NCBI GenBank assembly: GCA_004335635.1
Contig: QAXH01006562.1
Span: 62,346-126,345, forward strand
From: Chloromonas sp. AAM2
Lineage: Eukaryota > Chlorophyta > Chlorophyceae > Chlamydomonadales > Chlamydomonadaceae
Reading direction: 5' to 3'
DNA: 64,000 bases
Shown here: piece after piece, positions 54,601-64,000 of the stretch
How the letters are laid out: every line of letters starts with the position of its first letter
Position numbering within the stretch: the stretch's first letter is position 1
The notes under the pieces: generated by a model
Seen by the model: the letters and a program-made list of their open reading frames with translations, nothing else
Told to the model about the DNA's origin: nothing
The model's database searches: none
Position numbers and translations under genes: made by a program

Positions 54601-57600
54601 TGTGCTGTCAGCTCGTGACACCGAGGACCTGGAGCACCTCTACCTGGACGCACTGGTGGGTGGGACACATCTTCCAGGCGTACAAGGGTGCGGGCAGGCC
54701 AGGTGGCCAACTCAGTCGTGTAGGGCATAACTGTAGCTGGCAGGTCACAATCAAAGCGTGCATCTACGCATCAGGTCCAGCGTGGTGAAATAGATGCACG
54801 GCAGCGGGCGACCGAGTCAGTGTCCTGCTGGGTCGGTATCGCACCATTGTACCCTGTCGACCCAACTGTGATTGGCTGATGGTCCTCGTTTTTCAATGCT
54901 GCCTTGTGCGAACTCCACAGGCCCTGGTAGAGCTGGTACCAGGAGGCTCGGGACCTGCCATCGCCCGCGCAATGATCGAGCGCGCGGATCGCGCCACTCG
55001 CACGCAGATTGGTGCGTGGCTGCGGCAAGATTTCAGGCGCACAAAAGTTCTGTATCCTGCTGCCCTCCTGTTCTTCCCTTCATACTGCTGCTGATCAAGG
55101 GGGTTTGGGGCGAACAAGCAACGCTGTCACCAGCTGCTGTCCTGCTGTGCTTCCTTTCATGGTGTGCTACTGATCAAGACCTCCCGGTTGCCCTGCTCTG
55201 TCCCCGTTACTTGCAGGTGCTGAGCTGTCCAAGGGTGTTGAGGAGCGCGAATCACGTATCAAGGACTATGCATTGCGCATCCGGGCAGCTGCAAATCGCA
55301 TTGCGGGTGGAAAGCAGGTGGGTCGCAGGTAGATCAAGATGTGATTTGAACGCTTTCACAGCTGGCGCCGGTGGCACCATGCAATGTGGTTCTCAGCAGG
55401 TCTAAGGGCGATGACAATGCTCAGAATAACGTGCAAATGCCCCAAAGATCACTCCAGATTGGCCACAACCAAGTCTTGTGCCTGGCAAGCGTGCAAGGAT
55501 GGGTTGTCTTGCTTTCCCTAGAGCCACTCCTGGCGGCTTATCCCGTCCCTCATGCTGGTATGTTGACAAGTTACTTGCTTGCTGCTGCCTGGTTAGGCTG
55601 TTCGCAGCTACAAGACTGATGATGTCGTCAACGACCTACCTCTTCCTGAATTCAAGGTGAGCAGCTACACAAGAGGAAGAGCCCATGTTGGTGCTGCTAC
55701 ACACCCGGCCGTCCTGCAGCTCTGCAATGGCATTAGTCACCCACTGTGCGCCGCTACCAACTGCGCGCGCACCAAGGCCGTGAATTGTTTCCAGGCGCCC
55801 TATGGGCTATGTTGACTGGGAAGCCCACCCTTCCCCCTCAGTTCAGCTCTTCTTTCGGAAGCGGGTTTGCCCCTGACATTTGCGCGACACGTGTGTTCAA
55901 CAAGCAAAATCTCGAATGTGCAGGTTGACCTGTCGACCCTGACTCGGATAGTGGCACCTCGCCGACCCCTGAAGCGAGAGCGCAAAGTGGTGGGTGTTGA
56001 ACCAAATTGCAACAGCAACCATCCGCAGGTGGTTGCATCACCAGCATCGACACAAGCACTGTGTCTGTACGTTGCCAGCCTTGTTGCTTGTCCGTCTTCC
56101 CTTAAGGTCTGTGGTGCCTGTTGCAATTCGCCAGACGGGACGTGTTAATGGTCACTGTGGGTTGGCCACAAATGTGGGTTTGTTGCGCGCCACTTCACAG
56201 CTCAAGTCAATGCAAACGAGCGTGCCCGCGGACACCGAGCTCATGGTCACGGTCCAACGCGCGACAAACCTTCCCAAGCGCCGCGGAACGACTTCCGTGT
56301 CACATGGAGCCGCAAGGCCAGCAAGAGGTAGGTGCATAGGCAGCTTCTACGCACGCGTCTCCGGAAAAGCTTGCCAGGCCTGGCGCAAACTGTGGCAAGG
56401 TCGTTTGTGCAGCCATGGCTGGTGTCTCTGCCCGTTGTGTGCGCAATGCAGGGGGCCGGGGTGACGACAGTACTGTTTCCGACCAGCATGTGGCAGAAAC
56501 CAAGGGTACGAGTGTGTGTGCGTTCGTGGAAGTACGATTCCGTGGTCTGTCCACACGCACGGTGACGTCCAGCACGAACTTTCCCACTTTCAACGAGATG
56601 GTGAGCGCAATGTCGTGAGCGAGCACACTCTTGCAAGCACACTCACTGTGAACGGGGTTCTCGCTTGTTTCCGTCGAGTTAAGGACGTGCATCAGCTTTC
56701 CTCGCGCTTGTGTAGCGCATTTTAACGAAGTAACGTGCGCGTTTGTCGCAGATGACATTGCCGGTATTCAGTGCGGAAGAAGAACCCTCTTCGCGCTCTC
56801 TGTACGAGAACTCGGACGTGGTGACCATCAACGTGTTCGACGAGGTCATCAATGACCGCGTGGGCGAGCCGCGCGTCACTCGAACAAACAAGTGAGGACC
56901 CTGTCGCAGTAGGCGAGCGCTACTGACGCCAACGCTGATACTAGACTTCTGTCCCTGCTGGCAGCAGCTGTGTCTGACCTGTCGCATTTATTCATTGCTG
57001 TTCGCCTTTGCCCATCTGTCTGTCCAGAGAGGACGCCATTTCTGACCCTGTGCGCTACCCAGAACGCGAGCGGCGCTTTCTGGGCTGCACACATGTGCCT
57101 CTCAGCGCGGTTTACCAGACGCAAGTGCTTGAAGGAACATTCAAGCTCGAGGTGAGGGCAACGCACGCCAGATATGATTGAATAAGACGCATTTGCTAAT
57201 TCCAAAGAAGCTGAGCCGCCGTTGTAAGTGCCTGGAAGCCCTGCTTGCAAGAGCGCAGTTGAGCCTGTTTACAGCAAAACCGTTCAAAACTCAGTTCATT
57301 GCGTCCGCCCAGTGGGCGCAAGAACGCTCAATTCATTGGTTTTGCACGGGTCTTTGTGCAGGTTCCTCCGGTGCTCTTAGGCTACACTCAAGGCAGTGAG
57401 CGCCCACCATGCATCACCATGGTCTTGTCGCTCAAACCCAAGTTGGCACCGCCTTCCGAATTGTCTGATCATCTTCTCAGTGGGGAAATGGAGGACGTCA
57501 CGCGTTATGCACGCACGTAAGTAAGGGATTTGCGGACGTGAGCGTGTAAGCAGCAGCAGTTAAGCAGGCACAGCGCCGCTCCCTTGTAGGGCTTGCAACA

Positions 57601-60600
57601 CATTCATCGTCATGCACGTGAGTGCCTGCGACTCGTGACACACTTCACCAGCTGAAGCCATGCACAAGCCGTATGAGGCCTGAGCTCAGTTGGTCAATAG
57701 CGTGAAGGATCGTTTCCCTGAGAAAATTTTGCCGTGCCCAGCTGTCAAAGCAGCTGGCTTGAGCTCGGACTAGATGAAGTTTTGTCTTGCAGTGTGACGG
57801 CAGTTACTGACAGTTGTGCCTACACGCTCATGCAGGTGGCTTGCTGAGCTTCACGAGTTGAGTCAGTGCCGCACTCGCGTGATCCGGGTGCTGGCCGTGG
57901 ACCCGGACGGCACGTCACTGCTAGTCACACGCTTCGTGGCAGCCACGCGCTTGCCGCCCCATATCGTGACTGCAGCGATGTCAGCACCCGTCAATCTGCC
58001 CGGCATCAGTCACACAGAGGAGGTGATGCTCAAGGTGAGGCTTGTGCGTGACCCGCTTTGTTGGATCCAGGCCGCACAGGCCTCTTTGCAACTGTGTTCG
58101 GAAGAGCTCACAAGCGCCAGGTGTTCGGAAGCTGCGCGGTTACCGCCTACATTTGGAAGATGCTGCCGCCTCATCAATCTATACATATACATTCTCGCCT
58201 GGTTGTTGCAGGCCGCTCGGTTCGTCTCGTTGGTTCCTTACCTGGAAGACTCTTCCCTCCAAAAGCGTCGCGTAGACGTGTGGAGCACGAACGCCGAGGC
58301 GCTGTACCTTGCCGCGGGTGACGCCGAGGAACACGCGCACCTCCTGGCGGGCTACTTCCTGGAGCTGGGCCAACAGGTGAGCAGCGTGTCACCTGTAGTC
58401 ATGGCTGCTTACACTGTAGACCATGGTTGCTTTTCCGGTCTCGAACAGATGCATTCGTGTGCGTTCAGGCCGTTGCTTGCAGTGGTTCCCCAGCCCTGTA
58501 CAGTCGTGTACAAGGGTTTGCAGCCCAAACATCTAGCACATTGATGGTCAGAGTGCACCTTGCTTGAGCGTGCCAGCATGGAACGCAACAGGCTGGCTTG
58601 TGCTGCAATCAACTCATGTTAATGGGTCTATGATTGAAGCTCACCCCTAACGTGCCCTTGCATGCAGGCGTTTGTGGTGACGGGCACATCTACCTTTGGT
58701 GCCCGCTCGTACTTTGTCCTCACCACAGGCCATGCCGAGTTTGGCTCCACACACCAGCAGGTGAACTGACCTTAACCCTAGGTGCAGCAGTGCCGTGCAG
58801 AGAGCTCACATGTGGGTACGTGGATACTAGGTTTGACCTGTTGTGTTGCTGAGGTCAGAACCTGCGCATCAGCGTTCTGCCTTGCCGCTTGTAAGGGCAT
58901 CAGCCTGTTACGCGGCCCTTGCCTCGATGCATTGGTGTTTTGTGATGCTTGCAGGCAGTGGGTGCTGCGGCGTTCAACTGGAACGAGCTGCAGCTGAGGC
59001 TCTGGAACCCACTGTCAGGCGGTGTGACCTCGGTCAAGGACGTCACGGGGGAGCTCAGAGAGGTGAGGAGCCGGCAGGGGCACAGATATGCATTTGTGGT
59101 GTGTCCTCCGGTAGCATTCACCATGTCTGCCGTGACAAAGGCCTGTGTGTACTGATCGAATCGCTGCCAGAGTCAACAATCGTGTTTGTTTTGAAGCAGA
59201 TGCTTTTGGATCTCAAGTAGGTTTCTGCAAGGTTTTATCCGCTCTCGTAGGTTTCGCCAAACAGTCCGGTGCAAAACGACGAACGATGCTCGAGCACGAG
59301 TCAGCCATGGAGGACGCACACAGTTGCATCACATGAGCCATGATCATCATACCGGGCATGGATTTGGGGAATTTTGCATCCTATGTTGTGTGTCTGTGCT
59401 GGTCCACACGCAGGTGGGAGCCATCTATAACCACTCCAACGTTTGGGCCAACACCCAAGTGGCGGGTGCGCCCTGGGAGATACACTGGCAACTCAATGAC
59501 TCTCGATACTGGAAGCCTTTCTTTGGCATGATGGTGAGCTTCAGATCCTGGAACAACATTCAATTGACGCTATGCGGTCGCTGCCAGGTTTGAAGTCACC
59601 GAGTTGGTCTTCCTTCGTGGATGGGGCGCCGTAGTCTTAAACTTGACCGCTGTGCTGCAATATCAATGATGTGCAGCTTCCTCCTCGCGAGCTGGGGACT
59701 GTTCAGACGCCAGTCACGTACGAAGATCGGCCGCCTTTGTTTTACGAGCAGCTTGAAACTCGCATAGAGGAGGCAGCACGTGACGCCCTGTCCAGTGAGT
59801 GAGGCAGCACACGCTTCCACTGTGCACAAGGGGTGCACAATGCTGGCCCTGACTTAACAACGCAGTGCACAATGCGGGCAAGAGTTTGTTGAGCCAGAGC
59901 CAGCCATAACAATGATGCTGAAAGCCATGCCCACCCTTCAAGGCTTGGCAATGTAGATCTGGAACGCCCATGAAGTGCTCGCTCCCCTCACCACCAGCTG
60001 AGCGGGATTGCTTAACCGTTTGCAGAGGCTCGTGCGCTGGGTGCCTTTGTGACTAAGCCTGACAACAAGGTCAGCCGCGTTCTCAAGACCCTGCTCCGCG
60101 AGATGCCGGACGCCATTCAAGTGGTCAGCGCCGCTAGCTTGGCAGCAAGCCTGGAGGTTGGGCAGCTGGGCTCGGTGACGGTGGCACCCACGCTTGGTAA
60201 TGGCCTGAACGAGCGGCACAGGGCCATCGCGTCGCTGCAGGTGGGCAGCGGAGTCGCAAGAGTCGTCGCCATTCCCTTTATGCTTACAAGTGGGCTGGTT
60301 CAGATCTCGCTGCTTGTCTCAACCTCTGCCTTCGCTGCTGCTTGAACTGTAGGATCATCATAATGAGCGCGTCGGCAGGGAGGTGCGGAGCGATTGGGTG
60401 CACGGTCACATCCTGGCGATACCCTTCAGCGACAAGTACATAGGTGGGAGCTCGGCAGCCAGCGCCAATGGCAGATTTCACAACGGCATCAGACGTGCGC
60501 TAGGCCTATCGTTGCCGGGTCAAATCCCGCATTGTTCTCGCACCAATCGTAACTTGGACATTGACCTCAGGTTGTCTTCAAACCAAGGCGCTTTCTTCTG

Positions 60601-60814
60601 GGCACCCGCCATTCCATGCCGCATGGCTTTGACCTCGTAGCGAAATGTGTTGCCGCATTATGCTCCTGCAGATGCTGTCAGCGAAGCGGTGCTAAACACG
60701 GGCTTGCATCGCGTGGCAGACGAGCGTGTCAAGTACAGCGTAGCCGCGCTGGTGGAGCAAGGCGGTGCGGCGTTCTGCTGCTGCATCTGGCTGTACATCG
60801 CGGCCACGCGGTGA
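45611..60814 (+). CDS. CC2D2A: CC2D2A-like ciliary transition-zone protein
   Basis: About 43 exons, roughly 2,000 residues. Phase was followed from 45611-45986 through 55597-55656, and again from the exon ending 56327 to the last exon 60672-60814 (TGA stop). The exon or exons around 55700-56200 are not settled. The N terminus (exons 1-6) is Gln/Pro-rich. The middle is charged and helical. C2-like segments follow: RYYVRLFVNNHYVDTSQ with VVRWPQSIALQLYEKGT, and ADTELMVTVQRATNLPKR with FVEVRFRGLSTRT. The strongest match is the C-terminal part: ARFVSLVPYLEDSS, VDVWSTNAEALYLAAGDAEE, LLAGYFLELGQQAFVV, LRLWNPLSGG, NHSNVWAN, YWKPFF and the final FCCCIWLYIAATR. This is the transglutaminase-like and end region of CC2D2A, a MKS-complex protein at the ciliary transition zone. 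The intron after 54125 is GC-AG. The protein is longer than the human one (about 1,620 residues), mainly at the N terminus. Confidence 0.93.
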
Positions 60815-62132
60815 TGCTCACCTGGACCATCGTGACATGATTTGTACAATCACACATGCAGACGCTTATTGTGACGCTTGACAAAGCGCAGGAGAGCTGG
60901 ACATCATCTTGTCCACGCATGCATGCTGACCACATCGGACATCCTCTGACCATGCGACCAAGTTATTGTCGGCACCTGCACGTGCGACAGATATCGTTCT
61001 TGGCGCAGCAAGCGTCGTAGCTTTGGCCTTTCATTCATCTGTTTTCTACTCGGCCAGCCGCTGCGCATGACAGATCACGCCATTGCGCCAATGCGCCAGA
61101 GCGTAACAACTTGTACACAGCCGTGGCTGAGAGGACCATAGACCATAGACGACAATTACGTGGTGACCTGCCCATGGCATCTTTTTCAGAGCCTACGCTT
61201 TTATCCAATTTTTTCTTGTGCCGGCAGCCGGGTAACAAGTTTGGACCGCTTTGAACGCAAGACGTTGGCCACGGCCACTTTTGTGCCTGTCACACCATGA
61301 GCGCTGCCAGAACGGGCAATCACTTGAATTAAGAAATGGACCGCACAGTCACTTGGCCACTGACAATACACAACGTTTCGTCGTTATCTGTACTTTCTGC
61401 TGTGGTCAAATGTCCAGCCTGTGTTTGTGAGCTGCCTTCGCTGAACCCCAGCGTCTGTATGTGCGTCTGTGCTGATCTTTTACGTTGAGTTGTACATTTG
61501 AAATTGAAGAAGTGCGTGATGTTGGGGCAGGAGACAAATGATGCCGTGATTCTACACACATACCAGCACATGTAAAAGGGATTCTTCATTTCTACAAGAG
61601 AGAAACCAAAGACCCGCATCTACAGCAACAAACGGCTCCTTCTGAAACCATAGGACATAGAAAACGTACACACGTTAAGTCATATGTTATGCTCCGCTAC
61701 AGACATACAGCAGACCTGTGATGCAAAGAAATCGTACATACAAATAAGTCGCCTGGCTACTGCATATCAACCAACCTTGAGTGCCGTGTTCACCTGTAAT
61801 GAAACAGAAATATGCAACGTCTACATTCGCAGCTTGTGGCCAGTTGCCGCAGCTACTCCACTCTGCCACTTTTCTGGCAGTATCAAGCCTGTTGCGACTA
61901 AAACAATTGCAAGGCTTCATCTAGTGTGCACTGCATGTAATAGTGTCTGGAAAGACCTGTCATCCGCTGTCTCTGGCAGTCTGCTGCTCATAGAGTAAGA
62001 TGGAGAGGCAGCACAGACAGAGCAACCCTTTGGCATTGGTAATGGTAGATAAATTCAATTCCAGTCAGATGTCTCCTCTTTTCGTGTCCACCTTGTCCGT
62101 CCACCTCTCCCTGTCTTTCAGCCCAGGCGCCG
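60815..62132. other. Convergent 3' space, no gene seen
   Basis: Lies between the stop of CC2D2A and the stop of the minus-strand gene at the right edge. Only short open frames without motifs are present. Confidence 0.45.
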
Positions 62133-63146
62133 TCACCCAGCCTTGCCAACGACTTCTCCCACTGTGCCTAGCTTTCTGTTGAACGCGCTTGACTGCCCAG
62201 CCATTGAGCCCTCAGCGCTGCTGGCGGGGTACGCGCTAGATCCGGCCCATGCGCTCTGTGCTGCGCTGTACGAAGGCCGTCCCCCCTGAGTGGACGCTGA
62301 CGGATGTGACCCGTTCACAGTTGTCGTACACGCGCTGTTGCCTGAATGGCTAACTCTGTTCGACAAACAAATGTGCGTGCTAAAATGTTGGTTTTGCCAA
62401 GAGGCGGTCTTGGACGCATCCAAGACGAGCAGCCAGCGCACCATGTGCACGCACTTGAGGTGGATGCCGGGCACCTGCAACAGAAAAACGGTTTCCGGCA
62501 GCTGCGGAAGGCGCGCCCGGTCCGGTGAGTGCCGCTTGGTCGCTTCATACAGGGCCATAGATTCAGCTGCCCATTCGTACAGCACCTGAGACGCAACAAG
62601 AGGTCATAATCCAATCGCAATCTTGAGGCAGTAGTTTAATGCACTTGCGGTAGGGGACAGGGACGAGCGATACAACGTTGTACACCGTTCAATGTTCACC
62701 TGATACATACAATGCAACTTTCATAGGCCTACACTCAAATACCCAACTGCCTTTACCTTGTATCCAGTGTACACCAACTCTTCACAAGGCAATAAGATAT
62801 ACTTTTATAGCTGCACGCCCCACCGCCACTCCTCACCTGCCCTCAAGGTGCAACCCATTCAGCGAGCAAGTGTGCAATGTAGGGCAGTGCCAGAGTGGAA
62901 TCCTTGCAACCCTTGGTGCGCGTCTCCACCGTCCTCACGATCTCAATTGAACCGCCCCTCACACCACAACTCACTGACATCCGTGTCCCACACTATGCAT
63001 GCTGCTCACCAGCTACAGTACCGTGGGATAACCCATGATTAGCAATGTATTGATTATGAGTATGAGTATGGTGATGGTGATGAGGATGATGCGTATGAGT
63101 ATGATGATAACTATGATGAGGGTGATGGTGAGGATCATGAGTATGA

Positions 63147-63188
<42 letters not shown>

Positions 63189-63723
63189 TGATGATGATGA
63201 TGGCCATCTGCTCACCTGGCCCCCATCATCCACCATGCGCTCAGACAGCGCCTCAATGATCTGCAGCTGCAGGTCGAACAGCGGCGCCACGTCCACCGCC
63301 TTGACGGCCCCAGGGCTGCAGCCCGCATCCACCACCGCCTGCCGCATCACCTGCGTTGAGATGTGGAAATCTTTGAGGTTGGAATTGATGCCTGGGATTG
63401 GAAAAATATGAACCACTCGACCACTCCTGCGTGGAATGGCTGTACTTCCTCATCATGGTGATGGCTTTACGCAAGAGTTTGCTGCTGCGGGATTGAACCC
63501 CTGTTTGTTTGCTATGCACTTCGAGACATGATTGCTCCATCTTGTAGCATGACAAAAACGCTCGCGATGTAAACCGAGACACACGCGCACGCACACGCCC
63601 GCCCGCACCTCCTGGTAGCGCCGACCCCCTCTGCCGCCCGAGTCCGGGCCCAGGCCCACGCCCAGATGCGGCCCCACCACTCTCTTTGCCACATCCAACG
63701 CCTGGTCATCCTGGCCTTGGACG
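62133..63723 (-). CDS. 3' part of an unrecognised gene (runs off the window)
   Basis: Minus-strand exons joined in phase: 63723-63609, 63350-63216, then 62585-62475 and 62285-62133 (TGA stop). The frame between the last two is also open, so 62286-62474 may be an intron of 189 nt or coding. The protein reads DDQALDVAKRVVGPHLGVGL, then VMRQAVVDAGCSPGAVKAVD, DVAPLFDLQLQIIEALSERM, VLYEWAAESMALYEATKR and LPQLPETVFLLQ. It ends in a Ser/Ala/Gly-rich tail (SAFNRKLGTVGEVVGKAG). The ordered part looks helical and conserved, but I do not recognise it. The 5' exons lie right of 63723, and some are probably beyond the window. Confidence 0.65.
63054..63205. repeat. Imperfect trinucleotide/hexanucleotide microsatellite
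   Basis: GATGAGTAT-type units pass into a pure TAG run of about a dozen copies and then ATG units. It lies in the intron between exons 63350-63216 and 62585 of the minus-strand gene, starting only about 10 nt past the donor. Long open frames across it are artefacts of the repeat. Confidence 0.9.
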
Positions 63724-64000
63724 CTGCGGACAGGCAGACAATTGCAGCTTGCATGCACCTATGTTTGCGTTGGCTTGCTAATTGTCCTGCCGGAGGCAAC
63801 GGTGTGGTAAAGTGAATGTGTTCGATTCAGTGCTACATGCGAGGTTACTTGATGGACTGACCGCTCCTGCATGAATGATCTCCCTTGATGCAGATGTGTG
63901 CTTGCTTGCAGCCAGCTGATGCGCTGCAGAACCAACCTCACAAATGTGTTTTCCAGCTTAAGCCCAGCCCATGCAATCCACGACACATGTGAGCAGTTGC

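Noticed and set aside
60500..60545. GGGTCAAATCCC, which resembles the T-arm of a tRNA.
   Set aside because: No matching acceptor stem, anticodon arm or D-arm could be found around it; it lies in the last CC2D2A intron.
63013..63259. Open frames of poly-Ile/Leu and Met/Ser type.
   Set aside because: They are translations of the TAG/ATG microsatellite.

Overview
The window is nuclear DNA from a eukaryote with dense spliceosomal introns. It most likely comes from a green alga (Chlorophyta, probably Chlorophyceae). Four things point there. (i) The mitochondrial ATP synthase beta subunit at 27.1-30.6 kb ends in an extra exon of about 60 residues, an extension known from chlorophycean algae. (ii) There is a CbbY-type HAD phosphatase of the chloroplast kind and a thioredoxin with a plastid-like leader. 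(iii) The motif TGTAA, the usual algal poly(A) signal, lies 230-320 nt past the stops of three genes. (iv) A complete CC2D2A gene (ciliary transition zone) shows that the organism builds cilia. No bacterial operon, CRISPR array, rRNA gene or complete tRNA was seen.

Layout: 0.7-3.3 kb (-) CbbY-like phosphatase, 7 exons; 3.7-9.0 kb (+) kinesin-14, 15 exons; 9.0-14.4 kb repeat-rich, with a weakly supported small gene at 12.2-13.1 kb; 14.4-15.6 kb (+) thioredoxin, 3 exons; 15.6-27.0 kb repeat-rich, with a two-exon orphan (19.3-19.9 kb) and a six-exon DeSI/PPPDE protease (20.6-22.9 kb); 27.1-30.6 kb (+) ATP synthase beta, 12 exons; 31.8-34.7 kb (-) proteasome ATPase RPT4, 9 exons including a 24-nt micro-exon; 35.6-41.7 kb (+) an unrecognised 12-exon gene; 42.7-44.8 kb (-) TIM44; 45.6-60.8 kb (+) CC2D2A, about 43 exons; 62.1 kb to the right edge (-) the 3' part of an unrecognised gene.

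Exons were joined by hand from GT-AG (twice GC-AG) junctions. A model was accepted only where codon phase carried through every junction. Seven models close completely: phosphatase, kinesin, thioredoxin, DeSI, ATP synthase beta, RPT4 and the 12-exon unknown. CC2D2A is unresolved at two exons, TIM44 lacks a secure first exon, and the rightmost gene runs off the window.

The genes do not form one pathway. They are an ordinary mix of housekeeping genes (mitochondrial ATP synthesis, mitochondrial import, proteasome, plastid redox and sugar-phosphate repair) and cytoskeleton/cilium genes. The spaces between genes, and some introns, carry several dispersed repeat families. The most notable is a set of short elements whose ends share the core TGTCCCAGAACTGGCAAAC, which look like non-autonomous DNA transposons. 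I found no convincing new multi-gene system. The best leads are the unknown 939-residue gene, the transposon family and the RPT4 micro-exon.
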